A stretch of DNA of 64,000 bases from Hordeum vulgare subsp. vulgare (lineage: Eukaryota; Streptophyta; Magnoliopsida; Poales; Poaceae), in assembly GCF_904849725.1 (NCBI RefSeq), contig NC_058519.1:182455703-182519702 (forward strand), read 5' to 3'. Shown piece after piece: positions 10,458 to 22,586 of the stretch; the stretch's first letter is position 1, and every line of letters starts with the position of its first letter. The translations under genes and the position numbers were made by a program. Under the pieces are notes generated by a model. The model saw only the letters and a list, made by a program, of their open reading frames with translations, ran no database searches and was not told the DNA's origin.

Positions 10458-13400
10458 ATGGCTAGCTCCAGTTCCAAGGGAAAGTGGGAGGTCTCCTCCA
10501 TCTTTGAAAAGGATATTTTGGAGGTGAAGAGCTATGGATATCTTCCAGAAAATATAGCCCACCGTGCCCCGAAGGAGGACCAGGTTATACCCACTCCTAG
10601 ATGGTGAAAGATAGTTTTTGTCACTCATTTCATTAGAGGCTTAAGCTTTCCCCTTCACCCATTCTTCGAGGGATCATGTTTTACTACGGTATTGGCTTCC
10701 ACGATTTCCCCCCGAACTCCATCACCCATCTTTCCGCTTTCATCATGGTCTGCGAGGCCTTCTTGCGGGTCGAACCCCAGTTCGGCCTGTGGCTGAAGGT
10801 CCTCAACGTCAAGCCAAAGTAGTTAAAGGTGAGCAGGCTGAATGCGGAAGGGCGATGATCGGCAAGCTCAACAGGACTACATGGTCAAAGGGCACATTAA
10901 TTGACACCATCAAGTCATGGAAAAGGAGTGGTTCTACATCACCGAGACATGCAACGCATGCGAGGTAGCTCCTCATGCATTGAGATCTGGCCCCCTACGC
11001 GCCTCACCTCATGGAAGGAAAAGGCCTTAGATTGGGGGAGGCCGCATATGTGAAGGAGCTCACGAAAAGGATCTCCGATCTAATGGAAAATTGACCTCAC
11101 AAACGTGGTATAGGTGAAGTTGCATCACGACCTTCTCCCTTGCCAGTAGCGTCCCCTCCCGATGTGGGAGGATGATCCGGAGAGTCCGGACAGTGCGGCT
11201 AGCCGAGTACGGAGCTTTTTCCGTACCACACTCGAGGAGGAGGATCAAGGACTCTCCCTCCTCAATCCCGCACGACCGATAATTCTTTTACCGAATTGTT
11301 GAACTTTCCTCCCTTTCTTTTCTAACAAGGCACTTAACCCTTCCCTCCCCACCACCTGCAGATCTGGCTGAAGGAATCTAGAAGGATTAACTGTCTGATG
11401 CCTTTTCCGAAGGATGTCATGACCCTTTTGCTGGCGGCCATGTTGGTCGAGAAGCTGTATACGACTCTGAGGGAGAAGGAGGAACACAGGAAGGGGAAGA
11501 AGAATATTCGGGGGGTCTTCGATCTAAGGGCCCACAAACACTAAGTCCTAAGACACACATGCTCCCTCCCACATGGAGGGAGAGGAAGAGGAAGATGAGG
11601 AGGAGGTAAGTAACTCCTCCTATACCAAAAAGAGAGTGGCATCCAAAGAGGTCGAGGGAGATCAAGCTCATGTTGCTTCGAAGAATCCACATAGGGCCCC
11701 TATGGACCTATTCGACGACATTCTAGACTTGGATGAGGAGTCTGTGGATGAGGCACCGGTCCCCTGAAGGACCCTTAGCGCAAAACCCGAAGCCAAAAGG
11801 TATGTACACAAAAATACAAATATACCTCCCCTGTAACTGCTACAGTTCTAATTAGGCTCATATTCTACATCATAGCCCGCAACATGATTTCCCGACCAAT
11901 CCAATTTCGGAGGGGAATTCCCTTCCAGCCAACTTCACTGAAAGCGGGACCGGCTTGCCCTACTCACCTCCCCCTGCACCCGTGGGGACTGTGGAGGTGG
12001 TATCTAGGGAGGTTCCCCCGCGCGAGATACCACGGCTGGGGGTGACGATATTATGGTTGAGGACAACACTTTGGCCACCAAGGGCATGGAGGATGAACTC
12101 CCCCTGGCGAAAAAGGAGGGAGGGCCTAGACCCTCTAGGTCTCCTTGAGGATCCTCCTTCTTCTGTGCCAGCAGTAGTAGTTCGTCCGCTAAGGGAGACT
12201 GCTACGGCGCATCCGGAGCCTTCCACGACGGAGGCATTCCGAACTGGATGGCCAAACCTAAGGGAGGAAGATCTGAATGTTCCTTCCATTCCCAAAGAAT
12301 GCTTCACTCATCTATGTGCGGATTTGCAAAGCATTCTGTCATTGATAATTTTCTGAAAGGAGCTTTGGACACATTGTTAGTAGGCATCAAGGTAATCTGC
12401 ATACTTTTCTTTTACAATTATGAATTCTCTAAAAGTATTATTATGCCTAGTAGCTCCCAAGCTCTATGTGAGTTTCAAATACTTATGCGGGGGTTATAAT
12501 GATTCAGAAACAGTGCGTGTACCCCCCAAGGCTCTGGTGGATTGATGAGAATGCAGCCTGGCAAAAAGATTTTGAAAAAAAAATCTAAAAACTACCAACA
12601 TATGTTCTTTTGGAGGCCTCTGCATTAGCCGCAGCCCTCAACTCTCTGGAGCTGGAGGAGGTGAACCGGAAGCTAGAAGTTAACGAAGAGGAGCTGCATC
12701 ACATCAACAAGCGTTTTGAAGACGCTCAAAGTAAGTATACAAGCTTTAGCCCTCCAGTTCTACTATGTGTCATATTTTCCTCTGAATGAGGGTTGTCCAA
12801 ATGAGTGGCACAGCTGTTGTTGCTCATGTTGATCATCTTAAAACCGAACTGGGCCAAGCCAAACAAGAGGCTGCCAAACAGAGGGCAGCACCGTACATGT
12901 AAAGACTCTTATAGAAAAATTTGAAGCTCGGGTCAGCGAAGTTCGACAAGAACTTAACGAGGCCGTCACGAAGAATGAGGCCCTTGATAAAAAAGAAAGA
13001 GAAAAATCAACCGAACTAATGTCGATTGCTAATGCCCTCCAAGAAGCAAGGAAGGAAGCACATGATCTCTGGAAGGAGGTTCATCAGATCAAGAAAATCG
13101 TGGCTGGTAAGCTATATTTATTACAATGTAACTTTCGTGGGCGAAGATTTGTATCTATTAAATGAATATGGATTTCTCGAGGTGCTATTTCCGATCTCCA
13201 AAAGAGTGCGACAGAGGCTAAGAAATACAATGCTTCTCAGGAGGGTGCGGTGCAGCATAGGCTCTTCTAGGCATAGTTCCAAAATCCGGAGCATCCCCAG
13301 CTGGTATCTGATCAGTTGAAGCACCTGATGGAGCTGCACAAATTGACTGATCCTACCATGAAGAACTTGTGCATCACGTTGTGGTCAGCCGAACCGCTCC

Positions 13401-13666
13401 CTAGCAGCTATTTTGGCTTGGTTCAAAAGCTGATTCTTGTGTCGCCTAGAATCGACGTTTTGAAGCGCTTAGTATGCATGGAAGTAGCCCGTATGGCTTT
13501 TGTGAAAACAATGACACATTTGCCGAAGTTAGAGTCCATGAACATGGCCATCACACCTCAGTCGTCTAGGAAGGAGCACATGTGCCCCGAATGGTATTTC
13601 GCCCCTGGTATGGAATGCGCGCGAGCTATAGGGGCACTATGTGCTAAGGACATAGTGTTTGATTAG
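10458..13666 (+). pseudogene. Antisense 'putative gypsy-type transposon' gene (PF04195-like) with introns, decayed
   Basis: The ATG at 10458 lies in a good plant context (CAATGG). The first exon has the Trp- and Phe-rich region I know from Tat antisense ORFs: an SSIFEKDILEVKSYGYLPE stretch, a TGA after PRW (about codon 50), and, after shifts, segments with FIRGLSFPLHPFF and FPPNSITHLSAF. Further on come an acidic exon (11573-11767), Gln/Glu/Lys-rich coiled-coil exons (about 12640-12730, 12810-12900, 12905-13110) and a C-terminal exon (13316-13666) with the MCPEWYFAPGMECARAI region. Splice donors remain at 10830, 11799, 12391, 12728 and 13107. It lies opposite to the host element's gag, and the family's protein function is not known. 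Stops and shifts make this copy non-functional. Confidence 0.65.
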
Positions 13667-15059
13667 AAGATACTATCCTGTAAAAGTGTTTGTATAATAC
13701 AATGCCTTCGAGTTTTTGCATGGTAGACCATGTCTTTAAATTGCAACTCTTATTTTGGTTATTTTGATACTGAAAGTATCTAGTCATCGGCTTCAGCCCC
13801 CCGCTAGATTGTAGCGAGAGTGTTTTCGGCTTCCACAAAGTTACCATTAGCCAACGTCTTGCCAACCTCAAGGTGGTAATGCGGGAGAAAACTAGACAAA
13901 AAGACTATTTGGATTCAATGCTTCCATTAACCATAAGAGCTTGACCATGCGTGCTAAGTGCAACCCTTTTGAAAATTTGTGATATTCGGCTTATGCCATT
14001 GTGAAAAACCTATAACCACTTGGTATGAATGACTTCAAACCTGTCACAAGAAGCGATGAACCCCTAATAGTTCTGTAGTTTGACAATTGTCTTCAAATCA
14101 CAGACCAATTCTTGGTCATCGTGTTGGTCAGTTTTCGCCTTTATCCACTTAGGTACTAAACCAGACTAGCTAGAATTACAATCATAATGGTTCTCCCTTT
14201 ACCCTTTTAGCCAAACTAGAAGAACGTAAATGGGTAAACATAGGAGCGGGGCATCCCAACGTTTGACCAAAGACATAATTCGAAACTGATGCATATAACA
14301 CAAATCCAATATGTTGCACTCGTGAAATGCCAAATAGCAATGTAACGGCTTGAAAGGGGTGGTTGTGACGACCAAGCCCATTGTTAACTTAGCCAATATG
14401 TGTGTAAAAACAAACTTGTGTAAGTGTTCGAGAAGCAGTTCAAGAAAAGTAGGAGGCAAAAAACCATTGCAAAGCCCATAAATAACAAAGAGTGTTCCAT
14501 ACTTCCGAAGGATTATAAATTGTATAATTCGGACTTCACAAACAATTGTATACATATAGATAAATAAAAGACTACAGATTAGAGGTTTACACAGGGTTGG
14601 ATATGGCTAGTTGTATACATATTGTAAGCACCCTGCTGCACATGTGCACCTTTACTCATTGGAGGGTCCTCCTTGGACATGAGAGAACTTTGATGAACAT
14701 CTCTTATGATCAATGGTGGTCTTGAGAAGCCGCCGATGTGTATGTGTGCTTGACGCAGAGATTGGTCCTTTAATGGTACATGTATATGTCTGAAGAATGT
14801 ACTGCCCATGGTTCGGTTTATCCGAACAGTAATCCTTATATTATTGATCCTCATAGCTGCCCATGGTATCTTGAGCGCAAAGTTGTGTCTTCGAGGTACA
14901 TACATTGCTGGAAGCAAGGTGCTGCTATGAGTGGCATATCCTACTATGGCAGGGCACGAGCCCGTTTATGCTCCTTGATGGATACCTTTGGCTTGGGGGT
15001 CATTTCACCGGCCTGTACTTCGGGTGTTAAGGCCGTAGTGTGTTCCACGGCCGAAGGAA
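13667..15059 (-). other. Degenerate region between protease and antisense gene
   Basis: This is where RT, RNase H and integrase would lie in a complete element. I see no RT or integrase motif on either strand. Short frames (14917-14579 and 14555-14199, minus) have no recognisable domain. Either the family never had these domains or they were lost by deletion. Confidence 0.5.
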
Positions 15060-15632
15060 TCATTCCGTGTTACAATTAACTGTCATAACACCTTTAGGTC
15101 CTGGCATCTTTAGCTTGAGGTATGTATAATTGGGGACGACATTGAAACGAGCAAACCCCGTATGACCGAGGAGCGCATGGTACACGCTGCGGGAAGGGAT
15201 GATATCAAAGATAAAATTTTCGCTACGAAATTTGTGAGGTGAGCCGAACACTACCTCTAGGGTTATTGTGCCTGAACAGTGAGCTTCGATGCGCGGAATT
15301 ACTCCTTCGAATGAGGTCTTGTTGGGTTTGATTCCTAATGGAATAGTACCCATTTTCCGCACTGTATCCTCGTAAATAAGATTAAGGATGCTTCCTTCAT
15401 GCATGAGGACTCATGTGAGGTGATACCCGTCAATGATGGGATCGAGTACCAATGCCGCTGACCCCCCACCATGCCGAATACTGGTTGGCTGGTCCGCGCG
15501 ATTATAGGTGATCATACATGCCGACCATGGATAGTACTTCGGGGCTACTGAATCTATGGCATATATGTCCCATAGCATGTGCTTCCTCTCCTTTTTGGGA
15601 AAATAGGTGACATAAATAATGTTCACCATCAT
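15060..15632 (-). pseudogene. Gag C-terminus and aspartic protease of the Tat-like element
   Basis: Two open fragments, 15632-15411 and 15404-15060, are separated by a stop/frameshift exactly at the protease active-site region. The first ends ...PIIDGYHLT, which normally leads into the catalytic Asp-Gly-Gly motif. The second opens past it with SILNLIYEDTVRKMG and carries the flap and HALLGHTGFARFN regions (normally H-x-I/L-L-G-R). The N-terminal continuation lies on the far side of the nested element at 26356. The protease cleaves Gag and Gag-Pol during particle maturation; this copy cannot work. Confidence 0.75.
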
Positions 15633-15636
15633 TACT
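15632..15636. repeat. Target-site duplication TTACT (left)
   Basis: TTACT directly precedes the nested LTR and is repeated perfectly at 26351-26355. Confidence 0.9.
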
Positions 15637-18600
15637 TGTAGCGACCCGACTCAAGACGAGTCAAGCCTCTGTGTTTCTGTGCCATCCCTGGATCAGTATG
15701 CTGGCACACACAGTACATCAATGTATATATCAAAGTGCAATCACATGTAAATAGCGTAAAACTGATATATACCTTAAATATCCCAGCGGAAGCGGTCAAG
15801 GGAGTGGAATCCCAATAAACACCAACGGCAAGTTGAGTGTAGACCGTAACCCTGAATCGTACTCTTACTCGTCGAAGAAAAATATCTGCAATATAAGACG
15901 TTGCAGCCATGTAGGTCAGCATATTGAATATGCCGGCAAGTCACATAAGAGAGGGGTGAAAAGGAATCATCTATACTATATGCATATATGGCAGGTGGGG
16001 CCATAAGTTTTTAGCGAAAAGCAAGTTTTCTCCTACATCAAGAGAGGGATAAAAGCAAAATGTTACTACATTGTTGGTTGTTAGCGAGATGGTTCCGCCA
16101 ACCAGTTCTCGTACCCGAGTTGTCAATAATTACCCTCATCAAATATATTTTAATGGTGTTGAGAAATCCAGATAACTTCAGTTCCTTTGGCTCAAGTTGT
16201 CCATGACCGTGGACACGGCTAATCGATTAGGTTTGAGTACTCTGTAGAGTTTTGCACACGTTCCCCAGAAGATTTGATCGCCTCCGTGTATGTCCTCGTA
16301 CTTCAGGGTGTTTGAAGACCGGATGATCAAAACATGGTCTTTCAACGGGTCCCTCTGAATCCCTATCGGTGCCCATCCACTCCTACCGTTCTTCTACATC
16401 TACTAGCACCGCCTGTCCAGAGTCGCCGCGTTGTCCAACCAAGCTAGAGCCCATAATGACTTGTGGCTGTGCAGGTAAGCCTTGGGTCTTGAAAATATCC
16501 GTCCGTCTCTTTGAGCCTGGGTGAAGCTTTCCGTAGGATGACATGGCCTCTCCAGCATCCCGGGCATCCACTGGGTTCTCCAGGGAGCCGATCAACCGTC
16601 CTTCACCCAGTGTTGCATTGCGTGTGAGGTCTTGAAAATCTTGTCTTAGTCCGGTCTTGATTATTTAGTCAACCTCGCATCACTCGTGGTATACACTCAA
16701 CCGATAACCCGTCTACTTAAGCATAGCAAATATAACATTGTCGTCCCGGGTCCAAGTATCGGGGTGTTGTATTCCTACCACATGATACTACATCTTATGC
16801 TAAAGTTTCCAAGTACCTAGGCAGCATGCAAATTGGGCATAGGAGGGTAGAACTACGATGCATAGAACATAGGTGATAGTATGATCAAAGTGACTTGCCT
16901 GGTGATGTTGACGAAGAAGAATTTCTCGAGAAAATAACTTGATAGACTACTCGTCACTCTCCGATGAAATCTATATAACAAACATATCATTCACATAAGC
17001 ACTCATACTAGGAATCATTCTAGCAATCAAAACAAAAGAGGGAGTGAATAGAAATCCGAAAGAAATTCAAATAAGACTAGGGAGTTTTCTACTACGTCAA
17101 ACACTAAATAGTTTTGTCTAACAGAAAATAATAACAAGGAACTAAGATATAAATCTAACTAAGATAAAATAAAGAATTTTTCACAAAACTTTTTGAGAGT
17201 ATTCCCAAACGGGATTTGAAACAACGGTGAAAACATTTGCACGTTACTACGGAACTAGAATTGATTTCATGAAATCAAATAAAAATAAAATAACAACTTG
17301 TTGCAAAACTACTGTTAACTAACATAAACAAAACAATAGTAATCTTTCTGAAATAATAAAGAAAGTATTTTAAAAAAAAGTAGAAAAAGAATTAGCCGAA
17401 ATCCTAAAAGCCGTGAAACAGAAATTGTTTCACATGAAATAATGAGTTAAAATACTCAAACAAATCTTAAATTTTTACCACTTATAACTAGGATCACTAG
17501 TGATCAGTACCAAAAGGAATCAAATTAAAAGCTATTTTAAACTCCTGGAATAGGCAAAACAAGTTTTAAACTAAATCTGATCTAACTTATTTTTAAAAAC
17601 TTCAAACATAGGCAAATTATATGTTTTTCAAAACTACAGGAAATTTGTGAGCTATTGGAAAAATAATCAATGTCATTGGACTTTGGGATAAAAAGTTGTG
17701 GCCAAAACAAGATTGAAAGTTGCTGCTTTTACTATTTTTGACCGAAAAACTGCAGCTAAATAGTACTAACAAAGGGGTACACGTGGCAGGTTGTGATAGG
17801 CTTCGGAGAGCGTTTGTTTCTTGGTTTGGAGCAAACGTCCTAAGGCTAGCAAAACTACTGGCTAAATCTTAAGTGAACAAAAGAACCGTTGGTTTTCTGA
17901 TTTAGACCGAAGGGTTACGTTAGGATCTAATCTCATCCCTACAGTTAAGATCCAACGGTTAAAAAAAACAAAAAGAGAAAGCAACAGAGAGGGGAGGGCT
18001 ACCTTGGCTGACCGTGGCTACTCCGGCGGGAGAGGATGGCCGGCGAGGGGAGGGAGTCTCCGGGGCGGTGGGGATGGGGCGGCGACGGCGGGGCAGTACT
18101 CCTCCTCCTCGGGGGGAGGCGCTCGGGGAGAGGCGGCTCGGGCGGCGGCTCCTGGAGGCGGGGTAGACGTGGTGCAGCTCGCTGCTGCTGCTGCTCCGGC
18201 GAGCGGGCGGCGAGGGGACTGGGTGGGGTGGCGGCGAGGGTACTCCTCCTCGGGGTGAGGCTCGGGGGCGGGGTGAGAGGGCTCGGGGAGCGGAGAGGGG
18301 GCTCCGAGGGGTGCTGGGGCTGCTCCTGGAGGGGTGTAGACGGGGGTGGCAGAAACTTGCACCAGCGGGCGGCAGTGGCGAGGTGGCTAGGGGCGGCGGC
18401 GGCTCGGGGTAGGGTTGGGAACGGGGTCGGTGGAGGGTTGGGGTGCTTATATAGGCCATGGGGAGGGGTGCTATGGAAGGGAGAGGGAGTACTCGGGGTA
18501 GGAAATCGCGGCTGGGAGGAGGTGCTCGGTCTCGGTCTACAGAGGAAAGGAAAGAGAGGGAGGAAGGAGAAGAAGGGTGACGTGGGGAGAGGGTTCGGGT

Positions 18601-19394
18601 GGGACCCGCAGGTAAGTGAGAGGGAGGAGGGAAAATTGGGGAGGGCGGCCGGCTTGTAGGGGATCTGGGATCCCAGGGAAAAGGGGCTCGGCCCAGCTGG
18701 CTATCTAGCGCCCGGCGGCGGCTGTGGTTAGAAAAAAAAATAACCCTTTCCTTTTCTATAACTTTTCCAAAACAGAATAAAACTAAAAGAAGAAAATAAA
18801 TCAAAAAATCTATATATGGTATTACATATAAAAAAATCAGAAAATAAATCTCTACCCGAATAACATTTTTTTAAAGCCAAAATAAAAACTTTAAAAAAAT
18901 GTTTTTTCAGAAATTCCCAATTTGCTTTATTTCTTTTTGCAATTATTTTTTGCAAAAGAACTTTGGGTTTTCTTGGCTCCAACATTTCAAAAATTGCCCG
19001 CACTTTTGGAGTGTCATATTCCTCCGCTCTCTCTCTTGCGTGCAAGAGAGTTTTCTCCGGGCTTTTCTCGCGCGATGGAAATGCAAAACAAAAGACGAAA
19101 GAATTTCCTGGCATTTCTTGCACGAAGAAAACGAATGGAAATGCAAAAGAATTCAATGCAAATATCTCCGTTCAAATTCTTTATAATTGAAGAAGTCATG
19201 TCATCTTCTCTCTTGGCTTTTAAAAGCTTGAATTTGAATTCACCGGAGAAGGGGAAAGTCATTTTATTCCCTCTCATTCAAAAGTTTCGAAAAGTTTCAA
19301 ATTTCACACAAGTTTCAGTCACTCAGCAAACAAACAAACAATCAATCTAATAATTATATTAACATTCCAAAATTTATAATTTTGGGATGTTACA
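15637..19394 (-). repeat. Left (3') LTR of the gag-only element, 3758 bp
   Basis: Nearly identical to the right LTR. It contains an A/T-rich U5-side half, a GC-rich block (about 18000-18660, rich in GGC/GGA), a TATA box on the minus strand (18446-18454) and an A/T-rich U3 side ending GGGATGTTACA. Open frames in the GC-rich block are low-complexity and are not kept between the two LTRs. Confidence 0.9.
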
Positions 19395-19396
19395 AA

Positions 19397-19516
19397 CTAC
19401 CACACTTAAAATGAATCTCGTCCTCGAGATTCGAAGAGGCTAGAAAGAAAGGTTAGGGTTTGGGGGTCTTCTAACAAATCCAATCTCCGGCAAGGTGGGA
19501 TGCTACCACACTTAAA
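19397..19516 (-). promoter_or_regulatory. Polypurine tract, adjacent palindrome and a second PPT-like copy
   Basis: The minus strand reads TTTAAGTGTGGTAG at 19410-19397, two bases from the LTR: the presumed PPT. Beside it lies the palindrome AATCTCG-TCCT-CGAGATT (19414-19431). A second copy of TTTAAGTGTGGTAG is at 19516-19503 and a third at 20881-20868. Confidence 0.65.
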
Positions 19517-20313
19517 AGGAGAGTTACCGGTCCCTTAAGATGTTAACTATCCCCTGGGGTTTTGGCAACTGACATCGCACAGTCTTCATATTAAATCCTT
19601 TGGTGATGCTCTCCCGTTGATATTAGCTTCTTTCGTCACTGGGTCTTCTTAACTGACAAGTCTCGTGGTCAATTCTAAATAACATATCGATGATTCTCAT
19701 GGGGGTCTACCATTTGTGGTTATCCTGTAGAGAGAGGGGTCTTGGTTTCATCCTCACCGTAATATTTCTTACGCGTGACAACAAGTGTCATGTACATGGG
19801 CTTTTCTTATACCACTCTAAGGTTTAAAAAAAAGCTTCAAAGAACGTCGTCTCTCTCTATGGGTAAGTCTCTCAGATTTACCATTCCGAATAGCAAGATC
19901 AATGATAAGAGTAAGTCGTCATGGTGATCAATCCATTCCACACCCAAATCATTTCTCTGTATAAGGTTTAGCGAATCTCGCATTCTAACACTTGGTCATC
20001 CTCACAAGCGTTGCAGAATTTCTCTTGTCCCCGAACGAAGTTCGGATAATCCATTGGTTCTGCAAGCTGAAAGAAACATCTATCATATCTTCACAACTCT
20101 CAGGTTTTCGTATGCTCCTAAGAAAACGTTTGCTGATCCATCATAGCTTCTTCCATAAATCATATTCATTTCATAATCAATCCTTTATTACATCCTTAAT
20201 TTCTTATCAAAAACTCCAATTCAAAGTACTTTATTACAAATGCTGCCATCCACATGGTTCGGTATGCTCGAGCATTTCTGCCAACTTTATTCATCTGCCT
20301 CTCTTGGAGGTAC
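19517..20313 (-). other. Non-coding stretch between 3' PPT copies and second ORF
   Basis: No supported ORF, tandem repeat or RNA gene is visible; it appears to be 3' untranslated sequence of the element. Confidence 0.4.
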
Positions 20314-20769
20314 TTAGTTCCACTCGAACTTTCCGAGGTGCTCCTTGAAATCATCCATCTTTTGCTTCATCATGGTGGTCATGAGCTTCATCTCCATCAT
20401 TTCCGCACGTACCTCACTCAGGTATTCCTGGGTATGACGGAGTCTTGCTTCAAGTATTTCTCCAATCTGACGTATGGCTTCCATGGCAGCTTCACGAACA
20501 TCATCAAAGAAAGTTGCTCGTGGTACACGTGAAATGAAAAAGTATTGCCCCATAGTCTTTGGACAAACTCCTTTCACATGGTGGAGGTGTACTTCCACGT
20601 ACCAAAGTTCCACTCCATTTTCCACAAATGGGTAGCCTTTGTAGACTGCATCTCCATCAAGTTGAATGTGCTTCATCATGTCCTTCAGGATTTTCGGGTA
20701 ATCATGATCACTGGTCAGGGTCATGATCGTTTCTGGGCCCTTAAGGAATGACTCGTAGAGAGTTGTCAT
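20314..20769 (-). CDS. Second ORF of the gag-only element (151 aa), coiled-coil, unknown function
   Basis: An intact frame of 151 codons from ATG at 20769 to a stop at 20314. Residues about 50-65 form a Trp/Tyr/Val/His-rich strand-like segment (LWYVEVHLHHV); residues about 85-150 are Glu/Met/Lys-rich with heptad spacing, probably a coiled coil. It lies 3' of gag, where an RT would be in an autonomous element. The overall plan (a WxVEVH-type segment, then an Ala-rich helix with DVREAAMEAI, then a long helix) resembles the leader ORF of the chromovirus at 39019-39529. An intact frame in an otherwise damaged element hints at recent selection, but the element is young, so this is weak evidence. 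Confidence 0.5.
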   Translation of the reverse strand: MTTLYESFLKGPETIMTLTSDHDYPKILKDMMKHIQLDGDAVYKGYPFVENGVELWYVEVHLHHVKGVCPKTMGQYFFISRVPRATFFDDVREAAMEAIRQIGEILEARLRHTQEYLSEVRAEMMEMKLMTTMMKQKMDDFKEHLGKFEWN

Positions 20770-20867
20770 CTGCAGGTGTTAGTAAATAGGTACTCAGAGG
20801 AATGTATGTGTCTCCTTGGTAATCATGGTACATTCCTACTCAATGGATCCTGTGGGTTTACCGATTA

Positions 20868-20881
20868 CTACCACACTTAAA
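20868..20881 (-). promoter_or_regulatory. Third PPT-like motif, just upstream of the second ORF
   Basis: The minus strand reads TTTAAGTGTGGTAG, identical over 14 bases to the presumed PPT at 19410-19397. It lies about 100 bases before the ATG of the second ORF. Confidence 0.6.
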
Positions 20882-21146
20882 TGAATTATACTCATGCCTG
20901 CATAGACCATATTTTCTCATATCCTCATAATTGTTCAGAGAGCTTTGCTCGTTGAGAAACAACGCATACATTTTCAACATAGGCAATCATGAGACAATAA
21001 ATTCCATTTATTCATGATGTTATTACAAACTCAGGGACTTCTATTACAAAAATTTCACTCTATGATCTCATGAAAAACAAGAGTGCTTCAGATTACACTT
21101 ATTGCCATGGTCAAAACTTAACTACTCCATTCTAGCTTTCTTCCTT

Positions 21147-22165
21147 TTATGGACAATCGCTGGCAAAATGTCCTGCTTCCTTGCAACAAAAGCAAATGAT
21201 TTCTGACAAGTCTCGAGGCTTCTTAGCTTCTGCTTTTGCTGCTTGGATTCCCGGCTTCCTTCCTGAGCACATGTATTTGTGGTGGCCAAATTTCATACAC
21301 TTGTAACATCTGACATGACTCAGGTCTATGTCTGCAGAGATTTGGCACTTCCGAGGGTACTTTTTCTTCTTTCCGGACTCCTTTATTTTGGCCAGTTCTT
21401 CTATTTCAAGTGGATCAAACTCCACTTCTTCCATCGGGAAGTTTCCCAGATACTCTTGGCTTCTCTTCGTGCAATCCTGTGAATAATGTCCTTCTCTCCA
21501 CATGATTAGCATGCAATGGAGAAAAATCTGGTCAGACCTTGTCCATCAGGGTCTTCAATATTTTCGTTCATCACCGGCTCTTCTGGAATCTTCTTCTTGA
21601 GTGTTTCCTTCACTACATCTTTCTGCTGCTTGACAACTTGTTGCACCTTGGGGTAAATGTGACACTGAGCTGGGTAGTGGGTGGTTCCTTCACACAAGAA
21701 ACAAGTCACCTGACTATTTGGGCACTCCTCAGCTGGGTGATTTTCTTCACAATGAGTGCATCCATCCGTGTGTTCTTCCTGGGCGTGTCCTATTTCTCCA
21801 CAGATCTTGCATGCACAAGTCTTCTCCTTCGGATTATCATAGCACTTTTGAATAAGATGGGATCTTAATAGAGTCTTCTTGAATTCTTCCCAACTTTCTG
21901 CTCCACTAAATCCTTGTATGGCATGGTGCATTTTCCACCAGATAGCAGCACTTTGGGTAAAGTACTGAAGAGCGTGTTCCACTTCATACTTCCTTGAGAT
22001 CAAGTTGCTCCCGAAGTGGTTCTCAATGTTCTGAATCCATATTTTAGCTTCCAGCTGGGTCATTGGTCCAGAGACTACAAGTCCAGCTTCATACTCCATC
22101 TGGTAGGGTTGAGGTTTTGGGGATGAGACGGGTAAGAGAGAGGGAGATACACACAATACAAACAA
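21147..22165 (-). pseudogene. Gag with multiple zinc knuckles, one frameshift
   Basis: Two fragments, 22165-21506 and 21512-21147, overlap by seven bases in different frames. The first has a Gag capsid-like region (SAAIWWKMHHAIQGF, WEEFKKTLLRSH) and Cys/His clusters (CKICGEIGHAQEEH, CEENHPAEEC, CFLCEGTTHYPAQC). The second begins within a broken knuckle (REGHYSQDC) and has two good ones, CYKCMKFGHHKYMC and CFCCKEAGHFASDC. The frameshift falls exactly in a knuckle. The likely start is one of the Met codons after 22165; MEYEAGLV at about 22100 is as good. At least five Cys/His clusters is unusually many for a gypsy Gag. Gag assembles the particle and packages RNA; no protease follows. Confidence 0.75.
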
Positions 22166-22570
22166 TATTTTTGAGAATAAGTTTTATTTGTGGCCGTCGA
22201 AAAACACACACCAAAGACGGTTCACAAATCATCGTATCTAACGTGGGTATATAAAAGGGGTTTGGACTTCTAATGGTCATATAATTATTCGAACACTTCA
22301 GGGACTTTGACTTTTTCGGGTCTTGAGAGTCTTCAATGGGTGTAGCTTCAATTGCATGGTGATATACTCTTTACTTTGACGTGCGAGTCGGTTGATCCTT
22401 CATGTGGTCAAAAGGGAAAGGGCATTGTCTAACTATTTGAGGTGAGAGAGAACGTTTTATGAAATCAGAAAAGATGAGAAATGAAAGGTGTTCTTTTGAA
22501 AATAAAATTTTGAGAGATCCTATCCTAAGAAATTTTCAGTTTCTAGGGTCACGTCCTACAGTCAACATGT
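22166..22570 (-). other. 5' leader of the gag-only element
   Basis: This stretch between PBS and gag contains no ORF of note. It would carry the packaging signal, but no specific structure was identified. Confidence 0.45.
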
Positions 22571-22582
22571 GCTCTGATACCA
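22571..22582 (-). promoter_or_regulatory. Primer-binding site, tRNA-Met (initiator) type
   Basis: The minus strand reads TGGTATCAGAGC, matching the complement of the 3' end of plant initiator tRNA-Met, four bases from the LTR end. It fixes the minus orientation of the element. Confidence 0.85.
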
Positions 22583-22586
22583 TTTC

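Noticed and set aside
13667..15059. Hidden RT/integrase of the Tat-like element
   Set aside because: I looked for RT box, HHCC and DD35E wording on the minus strand and saw none.
18004..18659. Gly/Arg-rich ORFs on the plus strand (and 24960-25615)
   Set aside because: Shadow frames of GGC/GGA-rich LTR sequence, on the strand opposite to element transcription.
17959..18804. 281-codon Pro/Ser/Arg-rich ORF on the minus strand
   Set aside because: It lies in the GC-rich part of an LTR; the same position in the other LTR has only short broken frames. Low complexity and not conserved.
18899..19350. Phe/Lys-rich ORFs near 18900-19350 and 25680-26306
   Set aside because: They are present in both LTRs only because the LTRs are copies; A/T-rich, no domain, wrong strand for the element.
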